From Hericium rajendrae (taxonomy: Eukaryota > Basidiomycota > Agaricomycetes > Russulales > Hericiaceae), in assembly GCA_033439255.1 (NCBI GenBank), contig CM065889.1:1984001-2048000 (forward strand): DNA of 64,000 bases, written 5' to 3'. This document shows positions 41,091-52,222 of this stretch, piece after piece. Each line of letters starts with the position of its first letter. Position 1 is the first letter of the stretch. The translations under genes and the position numbers were made by a program. A model generated the notes under the pieces. The model was given only the letters and a program-made list of their open reading frames with translations. It made no database searches and was not told the DNA's origin.

Positions 41091-42100
41091 AATACTTTTT
41101 TTATTATTTGAATCTGATTTAATTTATACTACTAATTGTACTTGTATCTTTTGTTCTGTCAATAGATGTAGATCTGATTTTTTTTTACTTTAAATCTAAA
41201 TTTGAAATAAGTATGTAAATTGTCTTTAAATTCTAAAATGAGCATTATACTGTATTCAAATTTTAGTATCTTAGTTTGAATTATATCATTAAGTTTGAAA
41301 CATATCAGAATTTTAGTATCTTAAAATTATATCTGACTCATTTGATTGATAGATCTGAAATTTTATCTTCAGTCTGAATTGATTATCTAAATCTGAGTTG
41401 CATCTGAACCTCAGTATCTCAGTCTAAATTATGTTTGACTCATCTGAATAATAGATCTGAAATTTTATCTTCGATCTGAATTATATTATTAAGTCTAAAG
41501 CATATCTGATTTTTAGTATCTCAGTCTGAATTATATCTTTAAGTTTGAATCACATCTGAATCTTAGTATCTCAGTCTGAATTATATCTGACTCATATGAA
41601 TGATGGATCTGAAGTCTTATCTTTGATCTGAATTATATTTTTAAGTTTGAATTACATCTGAATCTTGGTATCTCAGTCTGAATTATATCTGACTCATCTG
41701 AATGATAGATCTGAAATCTTACCTTCAATCTGAATTTTACTATTTAAATCTGAATTGCATCTGAATCTTAGTATCTTAGTTCAAGCTATGTCTGACTCAT
41801 ATGAATGATAGATCTGAAGTCTTATCTTTGATCTGAATTATATTTTTAAGTCTGAATCACATCTGAATCTTAGTATCTCAGTCTGAGCTATGTCTGACTC
41901 ATCTGAATAATATTATATTCAATCTAAATTGTATCTGAATATTTGAATTTGAATCTGAAATACATCTAACTAGTCTTGATATTAAGCCTGAATCTGATTT
42001 TCAATCTGAATCAATCTGAATTTGATTCTGAAAAAAAAAGTAAAAAAGTCTGAATACATCTTATCTTCTGAATGAGTCTTATTTTCAAATTTGGTCATGT
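41091..42100. repeat. TCTGA-rich degenerate array after Plavaka copy 2
   Basis: ATCTGAAT, AGTATCTCAGTCTGAATT and similar motifs repeat irregularly with a loose period of roughly 80-120 bp. No coding. Position next to the transposase suggests a subterminal repeat region, but no CACTA end was located. Confidence 0.6.
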
Positions 42101-42109
42101 TTACCTTAT

Positions 42110-42267
42110 TACGATTCCTTAGAATCGTTTACTCTATACCGCCTTTTCATAGTGAAAATGACACCAAAACGATGACAATGCCCATTAGGCAGTTGGCTTA
42201 TATAATCACACATCTTCGATCTGACGAGTTTGCAGGTTCAATTCCAGTTCAAGCCTGACTTTTTTTT
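42110..42267 (+). repeat. tRNA-derived Pol III module (SINE-like)
   Basis: Begins with the same TACGATTCCTTAGAATCG hairpin as the Helentron-like copies. It has a box A-like TAGGCAGTTGG at 42186-42196, a box B GGTTCAATTCC at 42235-42245 and a run of eight T at 42260-42267. The spacing suits an internal Pol III promoter and terminator. The same module, slightly diverged, begins copy 3 (49662). It does not fold as a real tRNA, because the acceptor strands do not pair. Confidence 0.6.
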
Positions 42268-44500
42268 ACACTTTATTTAATATCACACATGCAAAGCCAG
42301 TGCTCTTTCTAGGGTTCAACACAAGTCAGAGTCACCCGTCTATCAATACAGGTATACCTATCATTTACATGCAGGTTTCTGACCTGCAGATCTGGATCAC
42401 CCAGTGGCTGAGACCCGTCCAGAACCAGATCAAGCTTTTACTGAACTCCATCAACCTGTGAGTAACCCACAAGCAACTCGCAGTCCAGTAATTATTTATC
42501 AATAGTATATTAGTACTATACTATGTACACTACATCCATAGTTTGATCTATATTAAATGGTGCTGCTCCCTTCAAATCAATATGCACATGCATGACCTCA
42601 ATGTCTTTGCGGATGGTGCGTGCACGGCGTGTACATATATTTTCTAGTCTATATATCTATTGAATCACACCGACCCCTTCAAACTACCACCAGAGCCAAA
42701 ATACGAACAGGTGAGATGCTGTCTCCGCACCCTTGGACCGCTCGTTGATGGCCTCACACGACGGCTGCATGAAGTTGCTCGCATTGCACGATATGCCCAC
42801 GAGTGAGAGCAGCATGAGCTTGTTCATGTGCTTTGGGTAGCATACCGCATACATCCCGCTGAAATATCTGCCAAGCGATTGCGCAGCGAACTCACCTTAT
42901 CGATCCTTGTGCGCACGTATAACTGCTCGAGCGAGTTGACAGAAAACAATTCCGATTCATACATGCACCCAGCGATGTCATTGTGCTTTGCCTTGGAAGC
43001 TTGATGCTGAATGACAGCAACACCGTACAGTCCATGTCTAGCCAGTCGAGGGCGAAGACAAGGGAGCCGCACGGACTGGCGCACGTTGCAAGGGCCGGGA
43101 GGTTGAGAAAATAGAGTCCAAGGCCGGTGCCATATCCATGAAGTGTAATGGAAGGGGGTGGTGCATCGGGATTGAGACATCGAGGTGAGAGAGTGTGTTA
43201 CGATTGTGCTTCAGGTCAGCGCAGGTGACAATAGAGCTATATGAAAAGACGTGCACCATGCCAAAACCGTGCGTGCTCTTTTGAGTATGAGTGAGACTGT
43301 CCCGGGCATGCAAGGGCATGCGCGGCCAACGTTTGAACTTGGGGCATGCAGAGATTGAGTGGTGCAGGCCCGAGCATGGCATTGAGGCCGGCATGGGCAT
43401 CTGCACACAGAGTCGTAGTCGTGGGGATGGGGTATCCAGTCAGAGGCACATACGTGCACTGGTGGAACATGAGTGGAAATGCGTGCTGTTCCAGGCATGT
43501 GATCGTGCATGAGCAACTGCACGCAGTCGGGCAATGAGGATATGAGCGAGAGCATGAAAGTCTCTGCATGTAACTCCATGCGAGTAATCAATGAGAAGTA
43601 GTCGAGCCGCATTGCTACAGCAATGGAGCTTGACGGTTTGTTGTTGCTGGCCTCCCACGTGTAATATCAGAGCCATGAGCGCTCTCGAGGGTGTGTGCGG
43701 GAGGTAAAGAATGGGGCTGAGGTGCGGGATTGACATGTCGACAAGGAGAATGTGAGCACGAGAGCTATCATCGAAAGTGAGAATGGTAATGAGCGCGGAT
43801 GGTGTGCAAAAAGTAAGATGGCTTGTTGCCAGTTGGGGACTGTCGATCGGCGGAAAACGAGTCTCACTCGCTCGATAACAAGCAAAACTTCGAAGATTAG
43901 TACAGCAAGTAAGATAAAGATCGTGTAGACTCATCTAAGGCCCCTCTAGCCCCTACAAAACCCTCCCTGCCATTGAGTTGAAGAGAAAGACGAAAAGAGA
44001 AGATGAGAGGATGTAGTAAGTAGTGAGGCCAACTGATCTGCAAGTGACCTGTGATGTCATGGGCCCTACCTGCAGCTCCGGATCACCTGGTGGCTGAAAC
44101 CCACGCAGATCCAGGTCAGCCCTCGTGCCATGTTGAATACCTGTGGGTTCGGATCCAGGTCACCTGCGAGTGCACTCATGTCGAACCCTAGGACTCAGAA
44201 TCATCTCACATGATTGCTATATGAGATCAGTTGTTTCTGTGCATCTCACATTTTGACACCTTGGTGATGTACTGTGGAAAGGGATGAGGGGCAAGCATAC
44301 AAGAGGGAATGAACCACAAAAAGTAGTTGAGATCTGACAAGTACACTGGCATCAACAGAGCAATCCACAATACAACAATGCTTATACACGGAACAGCTAA
44401 GGGGCAAGGGAGGACAAGGGGACAGCAGGGGAAGATCATGGTTTCCTTGCTTTCAGCACAAAAACACCTAGAAAGGAGGGGGGGGAGTATGGATAGCGGA
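42268..44500. other. No supported gene
   Basis: Several medium frames exist on the minus strand between 42824 and 43934, but none shows a recognisable domain or consistent exon structure; a decayed gene is possible. Short segments near 42390-42440 and 44070-44120 (GATCACC...GTGGCTGA) are diverged repeats of each other, and a third lies near 53163-53200. Confidence 0.4.
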
Positions 44501-44520
44501 AAGCAGGAGGATGGTTTGTT

Positions 44521-45564
44521 TCAATGCCTCAGCTTCAGTACGGTTCCGGGTATGGCGTACCACACCAGCTGCTCAAAATAGGGCCCACAGGTGACGAATG
44601 GAATCCACCATTCTCAAAATGGGACCCTATTGTCGTAATAGCTCTTGGTGGCAGCAACATACTCAAACCAGGGAGGGTAAAAGCCGGACGCCCCCCAATC
44701 GATCAGCCATACTACGCCATCTTCTCCAAGGAGGACATTTGCTGGGTTTATATCGCCATGGGTCAACACAAGAGGCTGGGACTTGTCAAAGCGGAGGCAC
44801 TGCCGGATGTCGTCTGGTTGGACAGAAAACAAACGCATCCCTACGTCAGCCTGTCTGTCGAACCAATTGGCAAGGTCATCATAGGTGGTCCAAGGGCCCC
44901 GTCCAGCGAAGTTGGGCCCAAATATGGGCCCAGAACCAGGGAGAGGTGGGCCATTGGTGACGGGTCCCGGTGGTGAGTTGGGGGAGGGGTTGGTATGTCG
45001 CAACATGCGAACATACTGGCGGAGGACACACATGATGCGAATCTTCGACCACCAGTGGAGGTCGCCCCAGGCTTCGGACAACGTGTGGCCAGGGATGCGA
45101 TCGAAGAGCAGGAATGCGGTGTCCTCCACTCGGTCCATCCGGCGAAGCCTGGGTACCAGAATGGTGCCTAGTTTCCTGACAAACTCTGACATGTTGGCCT
45201 CCCCTGACTCGCCACCGTTTCCGCCGTCTGGAGACGTGGCAGTGGTGAGCTTCAAAATGCGGTCAGGGCCGACGAAGCGGGCTGTGTGGTCTTCGTCGAC
45301 CAAGGAGGCCTTGTGGTACTCCTGAAGCAGGTCGCTGAACTCCAAGCTGTCAAGCGGGCTGGGCTGCATCAGCTGGTGAGCAGGTGCCATCAGACAAGGA
45401 GTGCTAAACCTCACTCGCAACACAGGGCCACTGGAAATGGAAGAGATGCGAAAGAGTCGGAGGAGGTCGGCGACACCATCTACGAGGAGGCCGAGAAGGC
45501 TAAAGGTGATCCAAGAGGCATAATGTCTCGGTGTCCACACATGTGTCCAGAGTGGTTGAAGCAT
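44521..45564 (-). CDS. Aminoglycoside-phosphotransferase-like kinase (possible premature TGA)
   Basis: The frame from ATG 45564 gives 316 aa to a TGA at 44614-44616. Family motifs: a nucleotide-lobe strand (VGPDRILKLT), a hinge-like LLFDRIPGHTLSEAWGDL, the catalytic loop LTHGDINPANVLL (HGD-x4-N) and IDWGASGFYPPWFEY (DWG). Fungal APH-fold proteins are ATP-dependent small-molecule or protein kinases of mostly unknown substrate. After the TGA the same frame continues with a family-like C terminus (WWIPFVTCGPYFEQLVWYAI) to a stop at 44521, so the TGA probably replaces a codon such as TGG. A hydrophobic stretch near residues 18-40 could be a signal anchor or an artefact of the start choice. Confidence 0.72.
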
Positions 45565-46155
45565 GGAGGAGGATCGGATGATAGCCTTGTGGACTGATTA
45601 ATGGACATATACACACACAGAGTTCGGTGCCATGCATCCAGAGAATCAATCAACCATGCGTCCGGAGATCGGCCCGGTGAAGACAGCCCTTCAAAGGGCG
45701 CAAGGCAGACCATGTGATCACGGAATGTCTGAAACATCCGGAGCTAGAATCATGAGAAGGCTGAGTGGATGGAGAGCGGCTTAGAAGCCTGAGCGACATT
45801 GAGCTGGGCCAGCTTAGAATAGGGCAGAAAGTCGCATGCGTCCAGTTGTCGATAGGGCCTGTTGCTCGACGCAGCCTGGTACTTATCACTCCCCCATGTC
45901 CATACCCACCGACAGCGTATCTGCACCAGGTGTCCTCCCACCCAAACCGTGGGCAAGCCCTCATTGGGCCCAGCCTTGGAAACAACCTACCCGGATCGAG
46001 ACCAAGGTTTGAGCACACACGCTATGTTGATCTAATGATACTGGTACTCACCCAGAGCTTAGATCGCCGTAGGCAGCGTTGATAATAAAGCTGTGAATTA
46101 CGGCCACGTGCCCTTTAGAACACTGTTCTGGGGGGGGTTCTCGAGCACGAAGGAG
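45565..46155. other. No supported gene
   Basis: Upstream region of the phosphotransferase-like gene. No consistent exon structure or repeat recognised. Confidence 0.4.
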
Positions 46156-46159
46156 GTCA

Positions 46160-46690
46160 CATCAGTAAACCTGGAAATTTCTGATTGATATCTGATTGTA
46201 TCTGATTTGATCTGATTCAGACCATTCAGACAGTCAGATGAGTCAGGTAGGTCTCTATCGTCCAGTGTCTTTCAGATAAAAGTGTCTGATTTCAGAACAA
46301 AGTCTGAGTATCAGATAGCCATCTGAGTGTCAGATCTTATCTGAGAGTCAGACAGCCATCTAAATATCAGATCTTGTCTGAGAGTCAGACAGCCATCTGA
46401 ATATCAGACAATTGTCTGGAATGTCAGATCTTATCTAAGTATCAGAGTTTATCTGAGAGGCAGATGTTCTCTGATATTTATCTTAGTTGTATCTGAGGTC
46501 AGACTTATGATTGGATATCAGATCAAAGTCTGACATAAGATAATGTCTAACAGTCAGATGTCTAGATAAACCTTCAGATTTCAGACATTGTGCAAAAGCA
46601 GGTTTATTTCTCAGACACATTTGAGTTCACACTCAAAATCAGATAGAAGCCATATAAGGTCAGACATCAGAATCAGTCTAATTATATGAT
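46160..46690. repeat. TCAGA/TCTGA-rich degenerate array
   Basis: ATCAGATCTTATCTGAGAGTCAGACAGCCATC-like segments, quoted here only in part (GAGTCAGACAGCCATCTGA), recur about every 50 bp between 46310 and 46440; the remainder is looser. Confidence 0.65.
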
Positions 46691-46928
46691 ATTCATCTCT
46701 AGGACTTGGGTCTAGAGATAAGTACACATAGTCAAGAGGAGATGCATGGGAATGGAGTCATCATGTTGGAGTGCAGGAAGGGGTGCATCGGAGGTCAGAT
46801 GAGGTGTAACCAAAGAGAAATGATTTAGTACAAAAAAATGAGAAAAGAATACCATACTCACCTGCGAAGGACCTACTGTGCTGTCACGAGACTACAGGGC
46901 ATCGAGAGTCTAAGTACAAAGAAAGAAG

Positions 46929-47502
46929 GCATCACTCGATAACGAGCAATGCTCTCTTTGTTAGTACATGAGAACAACCAAGATTAACAAGATTAACTTA
47001 CAATTGTTTGTTACCCTAGAGACTGCCACGAATCCGTTCGACAGCAACTGGACAGCGCACGATGTTTATCGAGCTTCGTTGCCACAGCAACGAGGATCGA
47101 TGTCGACGCTGACGCCACGGGCGGGGTTGAGGGAAGCAGAGGGGTGGAGGCTTGCGGACGTGGTGCACACGCGCTCGGGGCATGCGCGGAGGCAGAAAGC
47201 GATGGAGCAGATGCATGCGAGCTTTTGAGAGCTCGCTCGAGTCGTGGACAGTGACCGCGGGCTGTTGAAGCCACGCGGGAATGCACAGGAGGCAGGGCGA
47301 GGCGCATTGAATAACGTGCAGCCGAGCCTCGTTGCCACGGCAACGAGACTCGACGATGTTGCCGGCGAGGTTGTCGAAGGAGTGGGATGGGGGCGGGTTC
47401 ATAAGCATGGTTGCGGGGTGTCGTAGGGGGAATATAGGGTGGTGCTGGGGGTGATCTGGGCATCAAAGGGAAGGATCAACGAGCATCACTCGAGTGATGC
47501 TC
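46929..47502. repeat. Hairpin/intron-like repeats and X-box-like palindromes
   Basis: Minus-strand intron-like repeats end in hairpins at 46929-46952 (imperfect) and 47481-47502 (a 22-nt perfect palindrome). Between them, GTTGCCACRGCAAC palindromes lie at 47078-47091 and 47331-47344. No protein gene could be supported here. Confidence 0.5.
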
Positions 47503-47884
47503 ATTTTGTTAGCATAACACGACAAGAATTGAGGACTGTTCCACTTACCTAAGCCCCTCAACCTGGCTACAACCCTCCTAAACGTCGAACGATGTGAGGC
47601 GGCATGTGTGAAGAGGAAGAAGACGGGTGGGACGAGAGATCTACGAGACTACGAGTCTCAGTAAGGGAGTTGAACGTTGAAACGTTGAACTGTTGAACGT
47701 TGAAGTCGATGCGCGTTGCCGGGGATTGCCGGTCGGGGATTGCCGACCGGGCCGTTGGCTTGCCGGAAGCTCAACGTGCGTTGAAACGTTAGAGTCGTAC
47801 TTGCTGTCTTTCGTCTCTCCTCCCCTCCATTCTTTCTTCATTTTCTGATCCCCTGAAGGCCTGAGGGGCTTAGTCGAGGCCTAG

Positions 47885-48124
47885 GTAAGTCGCTAGGTCT
47901 ATTATTGTATATGTTCATTGTACTAACTCGGGGAGTACTGCTCGTTTTCGAGCAGTACTCCCTATTTTCGCACTCTCTGACATCAATTCGAAGGCCGGAA
48001 GGACGCGTTAGAAGGCCGGACGGGCTTACTGGAGGCTAGATGGCTCTAAGGTGAGTCCTAAATTTAGTATTTCATCGTCTTTCGTGCTAATCTTGGGAGT
48101 ACTGCTCGATAATGAGCAGTACTC
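47885..48124 (+). repeat. Two intron-like repeats with perfect hairpins
   Basis: First: AGGTAAGTCG at 47883, GTACTAACTC at 47919, hairpin GGGAGTACTGCTCG/TTTT/complement at 47931-47962 (14 bp). Second: AGGTGAGTCC at 48050, GTGCTAATCT at 48084, hairpin GAGTACTGCTC with a 6-nt loop at 48097-48124 (11 bp). They have donor- and branch-point-like sequences, but I could not assign exons around them. Confidence 0.6.
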
Positions 48125-48199
48125 TCCGTTTTCTCGTTTGCACCAAACCCCCCACCCCGTCCGTCGCGTGTCTCACGCCCTCCTCCCCGCGCAGGCTAC

Positions 48200-48735
48200 T
48201 GGGTCCAAAATCTGTGCATTTCGGGCCCCACAGGTACGTGGGCCTTTTGTTATCGTATTTCCCTGCCCGCGCAGGCTGGGGTGCCCGAAACGTTTTCGTT
48301 TTGGGCCCTACAGCTGCGCGGGCCTCCGAATTTTGTATCTACCTGCCCGTAGCACCTGTGGTGCCCGAAACGTTTTCGTTTCAGGCCCTACAGCTGCGCG
48401 GGCCTTCAATTATCGTATCTACGTGCCCGCGCAGGTGTGGGGTCTGAAACGTTTTCGTTTCGGGCCCTATAGATGCGTGGGCATTCTATTTTCGTATCTA
48501 CCTGCCCACGCAAGCTGTAGGGCCGGAAACGAGAACGTTTCGGGTCCTACAGATGCGCAGACCTTCGGCTTTCGTAGCTACCTACCCGCACAGGCTGTAG
48601 GGCCCGAAACGATAACGTTTCAGGTCCTACAGATGCACGGACCTTCGGTTTTCGTAGTTACCTGCCCGCGCATGCTGTGGGGTTCGAAACGAGAATGTTT
48701 CGGGTCCTACAGGCACGTGGGCCTTCAGTGATCAT
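48200..48735. repeat. Palindromic satellite C (80-bp period)
   Basis: The motif CCCGAAACG, 4 nt, CGTTTCGGG(C)CC recurs with GAAA at 48287, 48367, 48446, 48526, 48606 and 48686, that is every 79-80 bp, with TACCTGCCCGCGCA linkers. The core GAAACG/CGTTTC is shared with satellite B. The open plus-strand frame across it is a by-product. Confidence 0.88.
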
Positions 48736-48779
48736 GTCAAGTTGTCAATTTATGCATGTTAAATCTAGACTCTGCAAAG

Positions 48780-49661
48780 CTGTTGTGAGTACTCAGCCTA
48801 AGTTCAGATTGAGCTCAAGTCCAATTTAAAATCAAAGTCTGATTTTCCATTTGATCCCGGTGTCAGTTCTGATTTTATAGCAGCCATTCAGATCCAGATT
48901 TAAGCTTGGATTTGATTTCTGTGGTGCTCAGGTTCACTTTCTGACCTTTAAGTCTGAGACAACTGTAAATATCTGATGAAATTTTAGATGTCTGATGTGT
49001 CTGAAGGCTTATCTGACTTTGTCTGATAAATAGCTACTGTCTAACTCTCATTTAATGTCTGACAAGATCAATAATGTCTGAAACAAGTTCATAAGTCTTA
49101 TATGTTTAAAAGAACCTAAATGATAAGGACTTATTTGACTTAATTGAAAAGTAGCAGCTATTTGACTTTAATTCAATCTCTGAAAGACTTAATAATGTCT
49201 GATCAAAGTTCAAAGGTCTGGCATATCTAAAAGTATCTGAATAATAGAGACCTATCTGACTCTATCTGAAAAGTAACAATTGTCTGACATTTATTGAATG
49301 TCTAACAAAATAATCTTCATCTGACAGATTTTTTAAATTCTGACATGTCTGAAAAAATCTGAATGATAGAGACCTACCTGACTTTGTCTGAAAAGTAGCA
49401 ATGGTCTAACATTTATTGAATGTCTGATAAGATGATCTTCATCTGACAGATGTGTAAGAATCTGATATGTCTGAGAACATCTGGACGATAGAGACCTACC
49501 TAACTTCATCTAAAAAGTAGCAATGGTCTGATATTTATTAACTGTCTGGCAAAATAATCTTCATCTGACAGATACATAACAATCTGACATGTCTGAAAAC
49601 ATCTGGACAATAGGGACCTACCTGACTCTATCTGAAAAGTAGCAATAGTCTGACATTTATT
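48780..49661. repeat. 122-bp tandem satellite D, left part (TCTGA-rich)
   Basis: GACCTAYCTGACT starts at 49249, 49371, 49493 and 49615, a constant 122-bp period, each followed by TCTGAAAAGTAGCAA and CTGACATTTATT. Copies become degenerate towards 48780. Confidence 0.82.
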
Positions 49662-51320
49662 TACGATTCCTTAGAATCGTTTACTCTATACCGGCTTTTC
49701 CTATCGAAAACGACACCAAAACGATGACCATCCCCATTTGGCAGTTGGCTTATATAATCACAAGTCAACAATCTGACGAGTTTGCAGGTTCAATTCCAGT
49801 TCAACCTTGAATTCTTTTCTTTCATTTTACAATCAACATATCTCACTGTCACTGTTCACAATCATTATATAGAACATTTATATCTCATTATGATTTCTTG
49901 GAATCATTTACTCTAACTAATTTCTCATATAAAGTGAGGTTATAAGTTTGATTCTGCCAATTGCCATTCTTATAATTTTGGATATTTCTTAGAGATGTTC
50001 AGTCTTTCAAATCTAACTAAATCATTGTTAGACTATATGCATATTTAAATCAATGCTAGTCATATTAGGACCAGAAGTTCTCAGTATGAAAAAGTGCAAA
50101 CTTGTTACAAGATAGTGAATAAATGTACTTCATAGTAAAGTCTGTATCTTTTTATTGATGTAAGTGAGTGTGATATATGGTAATATAATGAGAGCAAATT
50201 TTACCTCCTCAGAACATTTGTTTTCATAACAATAGGTCCAGAAATGACTGAGATATGAGCAAATCACTTCAAAAGATATCCTTGAGAAGGAGATCATAGT
50301 GATTGCATTGTAGTGGAGCAATGAGTGGTGCTATTTACACGCTAAAGATACCGTTGGAAAGGTCTGATTTGCACCTTTCCAACGGCATATTATACAAGAC
50401 GATCGGATAAGTATTGAGAAAACGCGGTAGCAATTACTGAAGGGTTGGTATTAGAGGTAGGGGCAAACTTGTTGAGGCCATATCTTTTTATCGACTCATC
50501 CAATTGTAGTGTACCTAGTGTTGTTGAAAAGGTATAATGGAGATCTTTCTGACGCAATCAAGGGACCGATGATATCTCCAGTACTTAAGGAGGTACACTC
50601 GAATTATCACAAAACCTCCTATTTGCCTATTTTCAAGGTCTTACATAATCCGCAGCACGGGCAAAATGACATACTCCCGTCCCATGACATCATGAGGGGG
50701 ACGGGAGTACGTCATTTTGCCCGTGCTGCGGATTACATAAGCAATTTATAAGCAGGAAAAAATCGAAAAAATCATTCAAGTCTAGGGCAAATCATCAGAT
50801 CATCTGAGAATAGACACATACTGAGTAGTATAAAAAATCAGTAAAAATCGTGTTAATATGGCCATTGATAGTACTATTTAGAAACACTTGAGTTTATGTT
50901 TATAGCTAGAGAATTGACAGAGATATAGCCAAATTACTGATTCAGACCCTTAGAAGGCAAAAATAAAATCAATCTAGACAACATACAACAGTTGACAGAC
51001 CTTCAAAGGCCACACTTATGTACTTCATAAATGTAAACACAATTAATGAGAAGTCACGTGCAACAGCGAGCCTGACCGAGCTCGCTGTTGCATGTGACCA
51101 TTATTTTGTCATTAGTTCAACTCTTGCTGGTAACAAAGTTTAAAAATAAGAGATAAGTGTAAAACAATATACTTTGAAGATGGAGATCTTTGCAGTATGA
51201 CAATACTAGTATATTCAATTCTCTGTTATCTTATTATTTCTGTGAGCATAACACTACAAAGTTAGAACAATTTAAAAGGAATCGTATTGCCGTGCAGAGC
51301 ATCGGCCCTCTTCCCCCAAG
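49662..51320 (+). mobile_element. Helentron-like element, copy 3 (with extra 5' module)
   Basis: 1659 bp inserted between T and T within satellite D; the satellite phase resumes after it. The right end CTTCCCCCAAG and the internal palindromes match copies 1 and 2. The left 220 bp are a separate tRNA-derived module (as at 42110). A decayed version of the normal left end (ATGATTTCTTGGAATCAT) follows at about 49890, so a younger short element probably sits on an older copy. Confidence 0.65.
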
Positions 51321-51640
51321 TTAATGCCTGACAAAATAACCTTCATCTGACAGATGTGTAAGAATCTGATATGTCTGAGAACATCTGGATGATAGAGACC
51401 TACCTGACTCTATCTGAAAAGTAGCAATAATCTGACTTTAATTGAATGTCTGACAAAATTACCTTTATCTGATAGATTTTTAAGAATCTGATAGGTCTGT
51501 TTATATCTGATATTCTTCTGATCTTACAAAATGATCTACACATTATTTTATTCATATGTGAGTCAGACAAATGGACCTATTCAGAACTCTCAGACAAAAG
51601 TCAGACAGTCAGACTAGTCAGAAGATTCCTCATTTCCTGA
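51321..51640. repeat. 122-bp satellite D, right part
   Basis: Continues the unit broken at 49661: GACCTACCTGACT at 51397 is 123 bp from the copy at 49615 once copy 3 is removed. It fades after 51500. Confidence 0.8.
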
Positions 51641-51772
51641 TGCAACCATCCTGTACACTGGTGCATTTGTGTTAGTGTATCCTGGCCTTAGATTAAGCTG
51701 ACAAGAAAACAGGTCGGTAACAGGTGACTTTGAACCAAAATTAAGGCCATTCCCGGGTGTCTCCATCGATGT

Positions 51773-52222
51773 GTGCAGCGGCACAAGCCTCAGATCAGGA
51801 CAACCAACATCGGAAGTCAGGTCAGCAGGCCATCCACTCCATCATTGCAGGCTGGGCCACTGATCATGAGAACTTGCAGCATCATGGCCATTAATAAGGG
51901 CTCCAACAAGCTGCGAACTGAAATGCTGAAACCTTGTGATACCTACAAACCCCTTCCGCGCACAAATGCCCCCATAACCCTTCATGACATAGAGAAGGTC
52001 ATCAATATGCATCGTTTGGACACATTTTACTGGAGCCATGCACAAAAGCAAGCAGTAGGCTGCGGGACTTGGGCCCGGATGCTAGTGCGGTACCTCGTTA
52101 AACACGGCTTCCTCCAGCCTGAGGCCCTGACGGTTGTGGATACATATGTCCAAGATGCAGAAGGACTAGGGAGCGTTATCGTCGCTAACGAGGCCGGGGC
52201 TGGCTGGACTGACCAAGCGTGA
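51773..52222 (+). CDS. Hypothetical 149-aa frame, possibly a gene fragment
   Basis: A single open frame with an ordered-looking C-terminal half (ITLHDIEKVINMHRLDTFYW, WARMLVRYLVKHGFLQPEAL, TYVQDAEGLGSVIVANEAGA). No known domain recognised and no relative in the window. The first codons overlap repeat-like sequence and the start is uncertain. It may be a remnant of a longer gene. Low confidence. Confidence 0.3.
   Translation: MQRHKPQIRTTNIGSQVSRPSTPSLQAGPLIMRTCSIMAINKGSNKLRTEMLKPCDTYKPLPRTNAPITLHDIEKVINMHRLDTFYWSHAQKQAVGCGTWARMLVRYLVKHGFLQPEALTVVDTYVQDAEGLGSVIVANEAGAGWTDQA

Noticed and set aside
43440-43934. Minus-strand frame of 164 codons as a gene
   Set aside because: No recognisable domain, neighbouring frames overlap without convincing splice sites; at best a decayed gene.
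48051-48731. 226-codon frame across satellite C
   Set aside because: The 80-bp unit is not a multiple of three, so the frame shifts meaning in each unit; not a protein repeat.
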